A stretch of DNA of 30,112 nt from an uncultured Kiritimatiellota bacterium (GTDB lineage: Bacteria > Verrucomicrobiota > Kiritimatiellia > RFP12 > UBA1067), in contig CAKURH010000045.1 of NCBI GenBank assembly GCA_934675625.1, positions 1 through 30,112 of the forward strand, read 5' to 3'. The notes below the pieces were generated by a model. It was not told the DNA's origin, made no database searches, and saw nothing but the letters and a program-made list of their open reading frames with translations. Position numbers and translations under genes: made by a program. This document shows positions 9,511-17,037 of the stretch, piece by piece. How positions within the stretch are numbered: position 1 is the stretch's first letter; each line of letters begins with the position of its first letter.

Positions 9511-10719
9511 ATGACGGTCGTGCATCTTGTCCCGGCGATGGAGCAGGGCGGCGTCGAGACCGTCGTCTGCGACCTCAACCGCGCGCTCGTCCGCGACGGC
9601 TGGCGGTCGGTCGTCGTCTCGAAGGGCGGCCGCCTCGCCGGGCGGATCCGCGCGGACGGCGGCGAACACGTCGCGCTCGACCTCAAGTCGAAGAATCCGC
9701 TGACGGCCCCCGTGCGCGCCTGGAATCTGCGGCGCGTGCTGCGGGCGGTCGCGGGCGCGGGCGAGACGAAGGACGCGCAGGACAGGTGGGACGCGGAGGA
9801 CGCGCGTGGCGTGAGGGACGCGAGGCCGAGGTGCTTGATTTGCGCACATTCGCGCGTACCGGCATGGCTTTTTGTTCTCGCGCGCAAGCTCGATTCGAGC
9901 CTTGCGGCGCTCCCTTTCATCACCTATGCGCACGGGGCGAATTCCGTCTCGCGCTATTCGGCGGTGATGACGAAGGGCGACCGCGTGATTACGCCGTCGC
10001 AGTTCTTGGCCGACTATCTCGTCGCGAATTACGCGGAAAAGGACGCGCGGGACAAACAAGACAAACAGGACGAGAGGGACACGGGGGGCTTGCGCGCGAA
10101 GATTCGCGTTATTCACCCGGCGGTGGATTTCGCGCGGTTCGATCCGGCGAAACTGGATGCGGGTGTCGTCGCCGACCTGCGGCGCGCGTGGGGGCTCGCG
10201 GCGGGAGACCGCGTCGTCATGGCCGTCGGGCGCCTCACGCCGCTCAAGGGCTTCGACCATCTGATTCGTGACCTTGCCGGGCGGCTCGACGTCACGCCGG
10301 ACGCGGCGTGGGGTGACGTCCTGCGCGGGCCGCAAATGAAGCTCGTGATTGTCGGCGGCGCAGACCGGCGTCACCTCGCCTACGCGGCCGAGCTGAAGAC
10401 GTTGGCCGCGTCGCTCGGCGTCGCCGACCGCGTGGTGTTCGCGGGGCCGCAGGTGCGGATTCCCGAATGCCTGTCGCTCGCGGACGTGGTGGTTTCGGGC
10501 AACGTGACGAAGCCCGAATCGTTCGGGCTTTCGGTCGCCGAGGCGCTCGCGATGAACCGGCCCGTCCGGTTGCTGCGGCGGTTCGGCGGCGCGGCGGAAA
10601 TCCTCGACGCGGTGGCGGCCGCGAATCGCCCGACGCGGCGCGAGGGCGTCCGCGCCCTCTGTGATTTTGATATAATGTCGCAAAAAACGCAGACGGTCTA
10701 CAAGGAACTCGTCAAGTGA
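9511..10719 (+). CDS. GT4-type glycosyltransferase with two in-frame (Asp-x-x)n insertions
   Basis: Retaining glycosyltransferase of the GT-B fold, probably transferring a sugar from a nucleotide donor to a growing surface glycan at the inner membrane. Seen: N-terminal VPAMEQGGVETVV (acceptor domain glycine loop), VGRLTPLKGFDHLI opening the donor domain, and the donor-site EX7E motif with Glu336 and Glu344 (KPESFGLSVAEAL). Residues about 86-107 and 177-193 are peptides with a three-residue period (DAQ, DRW, DAE; DKQ, DKQ, DER) encoded by 9-bp repeats. After GGAAEIL the usual donor-domain end is about 30-40 residues short before the terminal MSQKTQTVYKELV, suggesting an internal deletion. The next gene overlaps by 4 bases. 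Which sugar is moved cannot be told. Confidence 0.85.
   Translation: MTVVHLVPAMEQGGVETVVCDLNRALVRDGWRSVVVSKGGRLAGRIRADGGEHVALDLKSKNPLTAPVRAWNLRRVLRAVAGAGETKDAQDRWDAEDARGVRDARPRCLICAHSRVPAWLFVLARKLDSSLAALPFITYAHGANSVSRYSAVMTKGDRVITPSQFLADYLVANYAEKDARDKQDKQDERDTGGLRAKIRVIHPAVDFARFDPAKLDAGVVADLRRAWGLAAGDRVVMAVGRLTPLKGFDHLIRDLAGRLDVTPDAAWGDVLRGPQMKLVIVGGADRRHLAYAAELKTLAASLGVADRVVFAGPQVRIPECLSLADVVVSGNVTKPESFGLSVAEALAMNRPVRLLRRFGGAAEILDAVAAANRPTRREGVRALCDFDIMSQKTQTVYKELVK
9766..9832 (+). repeat. 9-bp-period repeat array 1 in the glycosyltransferase gene
   Basis: Six to seven degenerate 9-bp units starting GGAC (for example GGACGCGCA, GGACAGGTG, GGACGCGGA, GGACGCGCG). Because 9 is a multiple of three the frame stays open and reads Asp-x-x repeats. 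It lies between helix-forming sequence and the strand ending LICAHS, a likely surface loop. Confidence 0.75.
10039..10092 (+). repeat. 9-bp-period repeat array 2 in the glycosyltransferase gene
   Basis: Five tandem 9-bp units: GACGCGCGG, GACAAACAA, GACAAACAG, GACGAGAGG, GACACGGGG, read as DAR-DKQ-DKQ-DER-DTG. It is inserted between LVANYAEK and LRAKIRVIHPAVD, just before the donor domain. The central units are A-rich, unlike the surrounding GC-rich gene. Confidence 0.8.
10668..10676 (+). promoter_or_regulatory. Possible internal extended -10 promoter before wecE
   Basis: GATTTTGA followed by TATAAT (hexamer 10671-10676) lies inside the end of the GT4 gene, 39 nt before the GTG of the next gene. 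It has the same TTTTGn-TATAAT form as the other promoters here and would give a leader of about 33 nt with the ribosome site AAGGAA. No good -35. Confidence 0.45.
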
Positions 10720-12077
10720 TACATTTCAACAGACCCTACATGACCGGGAAGGAGACGGAGTACATCCGCCAGGCTGTCGCGGACGGCAAGATTTCCGGCA
10801 ACGGCGAATTCACGCAGAAGTGCCAGGCGTATTTCGAGCAGCGCTACGGGTTCCGCAAGTGTCTGCTCACGACGTCGTGCACGGACGCGCTGGAGATGGC
10901 GGCGATCCTGACGGAAGTCGGGCCGGGCGACGAGGTGATTGTGCCGTCCTACACGTTCGTCTCATCCGCGCTCGCGTTCGTGCGGCAGGGCGCGACGCTC
11001 GTCTTTGCGGACAGCCGCGCCGACCAGCCGAACATCGACGAGACGCGGCTCGAATCGCTGATCACGCCGAAGACGAAGGTCATCGTCGTCGTCCACTACG
11101 CGGGCGTCGCCTGTGACATGGACGCGATCATGGGCCTCGCGAACCGCCACGGCCTCCTCGTCGTCGAAGACGCCGCCCAGGCCATCGACTCGTTTTATTT
11201 TTCTACGAAAGGGTTGGCCACGAATCGACATGAGGGGGGTGGCCACGAATCTTCACGAATCGACACGAAAGTCTTAGACTCTTCTGACATTCGTGAAAAT
11301 TCGTGTAAATTCGTGGTTCAACAATCCGTGGTTAAGAAACCCCTTGGCTCGATCGGGCACCTCGCGGCGTTCTCCTTCCACGAGACGAAGAACATCATTT
11401 CGGGCGAGGGCGGGCTGTTGGTGGTCAACGACGAGCGTTTCGTGCGCCGCGCCGAGATCATCTGGGAGAAGGGCACGAACCGCGCCGAGTTCTTCCGGGG
11501 CGCGGTGAACAAGTACGGCTGGGTCGACACGGGCAGCTCCTTCCTGCCGACGGAAATCGTCTCGGCGTTCCTCTGGGCGCAGCTGGAGCACCTCGACGAG
11601 ATCCAGTCCGAGCGCAAGCGGCTCTGGCAGAACTACCTGGACTTCTTTGGCTCGCTGTTTCATGAGGGGTCGTGTTGCATTAGCCACGAATCTTCACGAA
11701 TCAACACGAATCAGGCCTCACGAGACATTCGTGAAGATTCGTGTCGATTCGTGGCCCCCAAACTCCCTGTCGTGCCGGACTACGCGACGAACAATGCGCA
11801 CATGTTCTATCTGCTGTTCCCGGACTTGGCGACGCGGACGGACTTCATCGCGCAGATGAAGGCGCGGGACATCCTGACGGTCTTCCACTACCTGCCGCTC
11901 CATTCGTCGACATTCTACCAGACCTATTCCCAGACCCACGTCCCCACGCGAACCCCTCGACTGCCGAGCCTCCCCAACTGCGACCGCTACGCGGACACGC
12001 TCGTGCGCCTGCCGCTCTACTGCGGCCTCGCCCCCGACCAGGACAGGGTTCTTGCGGCCATCCGAGACGTCTTGTGA
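10716..12077 (+). CDS. wecE: WecE/RffA-type sugar aminotransferase with two in-frame palindromic insertions
   Basis: PLP-dependent aminotransferase of the DegT/DnrJ/EryC1/StrS group, closely matching E. coli WecE (dTDP-4-oxo-6-deoxy-D-glucose transaminase) along its length: SGNGEFTQKCQAYFEQR, VIVPSYTFVSSALAF, VVVHYAGVACDMD, EDAAQAIDS, FSFHETKN with the PLP lysine Lys225, EKGTNRAEFFRGAVNKY, NNAHMFYLLF and VFHYLPLHS. At 453 residues it is about 75 longer than WecE. The excess is two insertions: residues about 166-208 between the cofactor-binding EDAAQ segment and LGSIGH, and about 323-347 before the NAHMFY strand, both encoded by palindromic repeats. Starts with GTG at 10716 overlapping the previous stop, with AAGGAA upstream. 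It should supply an amino-deoxy sugar for the surface glycan. Confidence 0.9.
   Translation: MIHFNRPYMTGKETEYIRQAVADGKISGNGEFTQKCQAYFEQRYGFRKCLLTTSCTDALEMAAILTEVGPGDEVIVPSYTFVSSALAFVRQGATLVFADSRADQPNIDETRLESLITPKTKVIVVVHYAGVACDMDAIMGLANRHGLLVVEDAAQAIDSFYFSTKGLATNRHEGGGHESSRIDTKVLDSSDIRENSCKFVVQQSVVKKPLGSIGHLAAFSFHETKNIISGEGGLLVVNDERFVRRAEIIWEKGTNRAEFFRGAVNKYGWVDTGSSFLPTEIVSAFLWAQLEHLDEIQSERKRLWQNYLDFFGSLFHEGSCCISHESSRINTNQASRDIREDSCRFVAPKLPVVPDYATNNAHMFYLLFPDLATRTDFIAQMKARDILTVFHYLPLHSSTFYQTYSQTHVPTRTPRLPSLPNCDRYADTLVRLPLYCGLAPDQDRVLAAIRDVL
11214..11336 (+). repeat. Nested palindromic element 1 in wecE
   Basis: Core 11241-11318: left arm GGCCACGAAT plus two more CACGAAT-type units at 10-bp spacing; right arm of three ATTCGTG units. 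A partial second left arm (GGCCACGAATCGACATGAG, from 11217) and a partial second right end (AATCCGTGGTTAAG, to about 11336) flank it, so one element appears to sit inside another. A small AGTC/GACT dyad marks the centre (about 11270-11280). The frame is open throughout. Confidence 0.85.
11683..11755 (+). repeat. Palindromic element 2 in wecE
   Basis: Left arm 11683-11711 and right arm 11727-11755, each of three ACGAAT-type units at 10-bp spacing, nearly perfect reverse complements around a 15-bp spacer. Read in frame as SHESSRINTN...DIREDSCRFVA. This is the cleanest copy in the window. Confidence 0.9.
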
Positions 12078-14290
12078 TGGAATCAACATTGACACCCATA
12101 CGCGATATCGCCTTTAGCTGCGATGACAACGGCGCGAAGTTCCTGTGCGTGACCGTCTGGTCGCTACTGAACAGCTATCGCGGCGATGCGCCGCTGCGCA
12201 TCAACGTTTTCGAGGGCTTCGGCGGCCATTCGTCGGCGAGCAAGGCGAAGCTTCAGGAAATCGTCGATGCGTTCAACGCGAAGGTCAACCACGGATTATC
12301 ACGAATCGACCTGTCCGCCGTTAGCCACGAATCGACACGAATTGACACGAATGCGCAAGCCGCCCCTGCCATTCGTGAAGATTCGTGTAAATTCGTGGCT
12401 AAAAAGCCATCCGTCGCCAAGTTCTCCATCCGCTACCACAACGTCGAGCCGTTCCTCGAACCGTACAAGGACTTGATCCTCAATCGCGTCGGGTCGCGGT
12501 GGAACGTCTTCACGTGGACGCCGATCTTCGCGCCGCAGATTCTGTCCGACGCGACGGGCAACATCGTCCACCTCGACATTGACATGCTGGTCAACGCCGA
12601 CATCTCGCCTCTTTTTGAACTCGACCTCAGCGACGTTTGCCACGAATCTTCACGAATCTCCACGAATCCAATTCGTGGTAGTTCGTGTCAATTCGTGGAC
12701 AAGAAAACACCGGCCGAGAATCGTCCTTATCTCATCGCGGCCGTGGCGGAGTACGGCAAGGGCGACCCCGTCATCACCGAGGCCGTCTGGGGCACGGGCA
12801 TCCTGCCGTCGACGGTCACGCGCTACTTCAACACGGGGACGATCGTCTTCAACGCGGCGGCGTGTCGGGCGGAGCGGACGTGGGAGAAGATTCTCGCGTG
12901 GTATCGCGACCACTACGACATCGCCGACCGCATCGAGCAGGACGCCTGGAACGCGCTCTACCACGACCGCACGCGGTTTCTGCCGCTGAAGTGGAATTTT
13001 CATGATCGCCTGATCAAGAGCTATCCGAAACGCGATCCGCGTCTGCCGCTCTGGCAGGGGAATCCGCCGGTCGAATGCCTCGACGCTGCGCTTCATCCCG
13101 CAATCCTCCATTTCTGGGGGCCGAAGAAGCCGTGGAAGCCGTGCCACCGTCCGTACCGCAAGCTGTACCACGCGGCGATGCGCGCGGTCGGGCAGACGCC
13201 GCCGAAGGACGGGTGGCTCGCGCCGCTGCACGACTGGAAGCACGCGCGCGACTTGCGCCGAATTGGCATGCGACTGCGTGACCTGACGAATCCGCGCTGG
13301 CGCGCTTGGCAACGGCGGTGTCGCTGGAAGAAGGTCAAGCACGCGCTTCAGGCACCGTTTGCGTGGCTGGGCATTGGCTTGGGCGTCGTTCTCCTGACGC
13401 CATTGCCGCATCGTGCGCTGTTTGCGCTCTGCGATTTTGCCGCCTGGGTCTTGTTCACGTTTGACTACCACGGCAAGCGGCGTTCGCTGGAGACGCTGCA
13501 CGTCGTCCTCGGCAAATGCCGTGGCGCGGAGGGGACGCCAGCCTTCAAGACGGAAAAGGCCCCTTACGATCCGACGGCACGCGAGGCGAAACTCATTCGC
13601 GGCGCCTACCGCAACATGGCGCGGACGGTCGGGCACGCCTTCTGGACGTGTCACGGGGCGCAGAGGAAGGTGAGGGCGGTCGGCGTCATGGATGAGGCGG
13701 GGCAGACATTCCTGCGCGCGAACCGTCCGGCGGTCACGGTGTCGGGCCATCTCGGCTGCTGGGAGATCCTGTCGCAGCTCGCGCTGTTGGAAGGGCACCG
13801 GATGATGTCCGTCGCCAAGCGCATCGGCTCGCCGGGCATGACGCGGCTCCTGATGCAGGCGCGCGAGTCGATCGGGCAGGAGATCGTGCCGGCGGACGGG
13901 GCGTTTCGTCCGCTGATGGCGGGCATCAAGGCGGGCAAGTCGCTCGGGCTGCTGGTCGACCAGACGGTCGAGCCCGACGAGGGTGGCGTGTGGATTCGGT
14001 TCTTTGGGCGGCCGTTGCCCGTCTCGGCCGCGCCGGCGTTCTTCGCGGCGAAGGCGAAGGCGCCGATTGTCGTCGCGTGGTCGCGTCCGCTGAAGGACGG
14101 CCGCTACCGCTGCGAAGTCCTTGACACGATTCCGCCCGATGCGGCGCGTGACATCCGGGCGACGACCCAGCGGTGCGCGACGGCCTTGGAACGGGTCATC
14201 CGCCGCCATCCGTCGAAGTGGGTGCTGAACTACAACTATTTTCGCGAACCCGTCCCAGCGGAAGTCGTGTGCCAGCTGGAGGGGAAATAA
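12077..14290 (+). CDS. GT8 glycosyltransferase fused to LpxL-like acyltransferase, with two in-frame palindromic insertions
   Basis: 737 residues, two enzymes in one chain. Residues 1 to about 395 are a GT8-type (LgtC/WaaJ-like) retaining glycosyltransferase with the metal/donor DxD at Asp167 and Asp169 (HLDIDML) and the family end LHFWGPKKPWK. About 425-460 is hydrophobic (membrane anchor). About 490-737 is a lysophospholipid acyltransferase-like domain of the LpxL/HtrB group, with the catalytic HX4E at His558-Glu563 (SGHLGCWE) and a downstream LLVDQTVEP/FFGRPLPVS block. Acylation of lipid A or another glycolipid plus sugar transfer at the cytoplasmic face is the likely role. Palindromic repeats encode residues about 70-109 and 188-208; the paralogue starting at 15966 lacks both. 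The ATG shares a base with the previous stop. Confidence 0.87.
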   Translation: MESTLTPIRDIAFSCDDNGAKFLCVTVWSLLNSYRGDAPLRINVFEGFGGHSSASKAKLQEIVDAFNAKVNHGLSRIDLSAVSHESTRIDTNAQAAPAIREDSCKFVAKKPSVAKFSIRYHNVEPFLEPYKDLILNRVGSRWNVFTWTPIFAPQILSDATGNIVHLDIDMLVNADISPLFELDLSDVCHESSRISTNPIRGSSCQFVDKKTPAENRPYLIAAVAEYGKGDPVITEAVWGTGILPSTVTRYFNTGTIVFNAAACRAERTWEKILAWYRDHYDIADRIEQDAWNALYHDRTRFLPLKWNFHDRLIKSYPKRDPRLPLWQGNPPVECLDAALHPAILHFWGPKKPWKPCHRPYRKLYHAAMRAVGQTPPKDGWLAPLHDWKHARDLRRIGMRLRDLTNPRWRAWQRRCRWKKVKHALQAPFAWLGIGLGVVLLTPLPHRALFALCDFAAWVLFTFDYHGKRRSLETLHVVLGKCRGAEGTPAFKTEKAPYDPTAREAKLIRGAYRNMARTVGHAFWTCHGAQRKVRAVGVMDEAGQTFLRANRPAVTVSGHLGCWEILSQLALLEGHRMMSVAKRIGSPGMTRLLMQARESIGQEIVPADGAFRPLMAGIKAGKSLGLLVDQTVEPDEGGVWIRFFGRPLPVSAAPAFFAAKAKAPIVVAWSRPLKDGRYRCEVLDTIPPDAARDIRATTQRCATALERVIRRHPSKWVLNYNYFREPVPAEVVCQLEGK
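12285..12402 (+). repeat. Palindromic element 1 in the GT8/acyltransferase gene
   Basis: Core 12321-12402: left arm TTAGCCACGAAT plus two units, right arm three units ending ATTCGTGGCTAA, perfect at the termini, 18-bp spacer. A partial extra left arm (AACCACGGATTATCACGAAT, about 12288-12307) precedes it and looks like a remnant of another copy of the type found in the MurC-like gene. Open frame, read as SHESTRIDTN...AIREDSCKFVAKK. Confidence 0.88.
12639..12701 (+). repeat. Palindromic element 2 in the GT8/acyltransferase gene
   Basis: Left arm 12639-12667 with three CACGAAT units at 10-bp spacing; right arm 12671-12699 of three ATTCGTG-type units; only a 3-bp spacer. Open frame, read as CHESSRISTN-PIRGSSCQFV. 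It splits a segment that is continuous in the paralogue (YELDLSGKVLAAV). Confidence 0.88.
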
Positions 14291-14293
14291 GAC

Positions 14294-15121
14294 ATGAAGA
14301 AGCTTCCCATCAGCGCGGGCATCCTGTCCTGGCGGGCGCCGCAGACGGTGGCGCACACGCTGGCCCAATATGGCGGTCGGGACGGATTGCCCTCCCGCCT
14401 TGCCGAGTTCAAGATCTTCTTCCAGGAATGCTCGGCGGCGGATCGCCGCGTGGCCGCGCAGGTCGGCGTCGACTTCGAGGAACGCCGGGACAACATCGGC
14501 ATCCAGGACGGCATGCGCTGGGTCGTCGAGACGCTGAAAAGCGAATTCGTCCTCTATCTCGAGAACGACTTCAACCTCGCGGTGCCGGTGGAGGCCGCCG
14601 CGTCGGAACTCGCGACGGCGCTGGACTGGATCCGAAGCGGACGCGTCGACATGGTGCGGCTGAGGTCGCTCTTCAATCCGGGCGTGCCGTGCACGGACCC
14701 GAAGAAGTATTCCTCGGTCTTCCGTCCGAAGGACATCGACCCGCGCTTCCGGCTCCACGACCAGCTCGTGACGGCGAATCCGCTCGTGCGCTGGCTGCGG
14801 CCGTTCAAGGCCCGGCGCATCGCCGCGCGCGGGGTCTACGTGGAGCGTGCGCCCGAGAGTCTGTTCCCGAAGGTCTTCGCGCGCGAGCCGGAGGGGCTTG
14901 TCACGACGTCCGCCTACCTCAACTGGACGAACAACCCCGTGCTCATCCGCCGCGCGCTTTTCCTGCGGATCGCCGACTATGCGGACGCGCATCCGTCCCA
15001 TCGGACCGTCGGCGGCTTTCAGGATTTCGAGAAGCCGCTCAACTGCCGCTGGTGGCGGGAGCAGAGGTTCCGCATCGGACTCCCGGACGGCATCTTCACG
15101 CACAATCGCCTCGACCGATGA
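14294..15121 (+). CDS. Putative glycosyltransferase, family uncertain
   Basis: 275 residues. The N-terminus (ISAGILSWRAPQTVAHTL) and the acidic motif LYLENDF (about 92-98) after a stretch of GT-A-like sequence suggest a nucleotide-sugar glycosyltransferase of the GT2-like kind, but I recognise no named family. Later parts include a positively charged YVERAPESLFPK segment and a C-terminal FQDFEKPLNCRWWREQ. No signal peptide or membrane segment, so probably cytoplasmic or peripheral. It starts 3 bases after the acyltransferase fusion and overlaps the deacetylase gene (ATGA), which places it firmly in the glycan cluster. Sugar and acceptor unknown. Confidence 0.6.
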   Translation: MKKLPISAGILSWRAPQTVAHTLAQYGGRDGLPSRLAEFKIFFQECSAADRRVAAQVGVDFEERRDNIGIQDGMRWVVETLKSEFVLYLENDFNLAVPVEAAASELATALDWIRSGRVDMVRLRSLFNPGVPCTDPKKYSSVFRPKDIDPRFRLHDQLVTANPLVRWLRPFKARRIAARGVYVERAPESLFPKVFAREPEGLVTTSAYLNWTNNPVLIRRALFLRIADYADAHPSHRTVGGFQDFEKPLNCRWWREQRFRIGLPDGIFTHNRLDR

Positions 15122-15969
15122 ACAAGGGACAGATCTGGATGCTCCACTCGGTGGAGGACGACTCGCCGCGCACGGCGCGCTGCGAGATCTTCCGCAACCT
15201 GACGGTTTCGCCCGCCTGTCTCGAACGGAAAATCCGGGATGCGCGGCGCGACGGCTGGACGTTCGTCTCGGGCGAACGGTTCCTGGCGGACAAGCACGAT
15301 GCGCACGCGCATCGGAACATCCTGATTACCATTGACGACGGCTTCCGAAACGTCTACACCGAGGCGTTCCCGCTGTTCCGGCGGCTGAACGTGCCGTTCG
15401 TCTTCTACCTCGCGACGGGCCTGGTCGAGAAGGGCTTTCGCATCTGCCCCTATGCGCAGCTGGACGGCATGATGCTGCTGGTGGACACGGCGCTGGCGCA
15501 GGGCAAGGATCCCGACCGTTGCTTCCGTCGCTACCGTCGCCTCAAGCGTTATTTTCCGTTTCTGGACGGCCGCACGGTCATGCGGCTGATTTTCGGTTCC
15601 GGGCTGGATTTCGAGGGCTATTTCCGACGGTCGGTCGTGACGTCGGCGGAAGTCCGGGAGATGGCCGAGTCCGGCCTGTGCGAAATCGGCTCGCACACCG
15701 TGCGCCACGTGCACGTCGACCGCATCCGGTCGGTTGCGCGCGAACTGGTCGAGTCGAAGGCGAAGATCGAGGCGTGGACGGGGCGGCCCTGCCGGACGTT
15801 CTCCTATCCGTATGGCCATTTCAGCCCCAAGGCCCTGGCGCTCGTCCGCCGGCATTTCGACTGGGCGACGCGCGACATTCGGCAGCCGCCGTTTGCCGTG
15901 ACGGACGCCTCCGATGATTATCTGCTGCCGCGCCAGATCATCACACGCCAACAGGAGACCTACCAATGA
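15118..15969 (+). CDS. NodB-type polysaccharide deacetylase
   Basis: Metal-dependent carbohydrate esterase 4 domain, 283 residues, expected to remove N-acetyl (or similar) groups from a glycan or lipid-linked sugar. Seen: LITIDDGFRNVY with catalytic Asp73 and metal ligand Asp74, the SHTVRH motif with metal ligands His193 and His197, and SYPYGHF as the third motif. No signal peptide, so it probably works on a cytoplasmic or membrane-bound intermediate such as a lipid-linked sugar. The ATG overlaps the previous stop and its own stop overlaps the next ATG, so translation is coupled on both sides. Confidence 0.88.
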   Translation: MNKGQIWMLHSVEDDSPRTARCEIFRNLTVSPACLERKIRDARRDGWTFVSGERFLADKHDAHAHRNILITIDDGFRNVYTEAFPLFRRLNVPFVFYLATGLVEKGFRICPYAQLDGMMLLVDTALAQGKDPDRCFRRYRRLKRYFPFLDGRTVMRLIFGSGLDFEGYFRRSVVTSAEVREMAESGLCEIGSHTVRHVHVDRIRSVARELVESKAKIEAWTGRPCRTFSYPYGHFSPKALALVRRHFDWATRDIRQPPFAVTDASDDYLLPRQIITRQQETYQ

Positions 15970-17036
15970 ACGAGCAACAGCCCTGCCCGTCGCCGTCAAC
16001 TGCCGACCAGAAGGCCATCGTCTCGCCGAAGCCGCGTCATGTCGTCTTCGCGACGAATGACGGCGGCTTCCTGCCGCTGATGGTGGCTGTCCGCTCGCTG
16101 CTGGCGTCCGCCGACGCGACGCGTCCGCTCCGCGTGTCCGTCCTGACTGGCTGCGGCGCGCTGACGCGCGACCACGAAGCGGCCCTCGCGCGGCAGGCGG
16201 CGGAGTTCCCGTTCGCCCGTGTGGAAGTCATCAACTGCGACGAGCAGATGTCTCGCCATCAGGACGACTTCGGGGGCGGAAAGGCCTGGGGCCGCATGAC
16301 GTGGGCGCGTGTCTTCATCGCCGAACTCTTTCCCGACGCGCGCGGAAACATCGTCTATCTCGACATCGACACGCTTGTCTGCCGCGACCTGTCCGACCTC
16401 TATGAGCTGGATCTGTCGGGAAAGGTGCTGGCCGCCGTGCCGGAGACGCGCCGGGACGCCTGCCGGGGGCGCGATGACATCTGGGATTCCGGGCTCATGC
16501 CGCCGGAGGCGAACGTCTATTTCAATGCGGGCGTGCTGGTTCTGAATCCGGAGGCGTTTCGCGAAGAGAACCTGCTGGCGCGCATCGTCGACTGGTATCG
16601 TGCGCATCGCGAACAGGCTACGCGCCTTGATCAGGACACGCTGAACGCCTTGTTCTGGAACCGCACGGTCTGGCTGCCGGCGCGCACCAACCACTGTGAC
16701 GGCTGGCTGGAGCGGCAGCTGCGGCAGAACGCCTCGGACGCCTACTGGCGCGGATGCCCGCCACAGGAGATTCTGGAGGCCATTCTCGATCCGGCGGTTC
16801 TGCATTTCTGGGGGCCCCGGAAGCCCTGGAAGTGGAATCACCGTCCCGAAGGGCGGCGTTACGAGGCCGTCTTGCGCGCGACGGGGCTGCTGAAAGGGGG
16901 CTTGCCCGGCACGACGGTCATGCGCCGCGCGGAAGGCCTCTTCTTCCGCGCCTACCATGGCGTCTTGCGCCGGGTCGCCGCCGCGCGCCTTCGGCGGCTG
17001 GCCCACGGCTCGTTGTGCAGCAGAAAGGATCCCTGA
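15966..17036 (+). CDS. GT8-family glycosyltransferase
   Basis: 356 residues, retaining galactosyl/glucosyltransferase-like. The donor/metal DxD lies at Asp133 and Asp135 (YLDIDTLV), preceded by GRMTWARVFIAELFPD and followed by VYFNAGVLVLN, LDQDTLNALF and LHFWGPRKPWKWNHRPEG. It is a paralogue of the N-terminal half of the fusion starting at 12077: both share the FWGP-KPWK end and the ELDLS segment after the DxD. It lacks the repeat-encoded insertions and the acyltransferase domain, making it a useful comparison. The C-terminal 40 residues are Arg-rich and may hold it at the membrane. Overlaps the deacetylase stop by ATGA. Confidence 0.88.
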   Translation: MNEQQPCPSPSTADQKAIVSPKPRHVVFATNDGGFLPLMVAVRSLLASADATRPLRVSVLTGCGALTRDHEAALARQAAEFPFARVEVINCDEQMSRHQDDFGGGKAWGRMTWARVFIAELFPDARGNIVYLDIDTLVCRDLSDLYELDLSGKVLAAVPETRRDACRGRDDIWDSGLMPPEANVYFNAGVLVLNPEAFREENLLARIVDWYRAHREQATRLDQDTLNALFWNRTVWLPARTNHCDGWLERQLRQNASDAYWRGCPPQEILEAILDPAVLHFWGPRKPWKWNHRPEGRRYEAVLRATGLLKGGLPGTTVMRRAEGLFFRAYHGVLRRVAAARLRRLAHGSLCSRKDP

Positions 17037-17037
17037 C

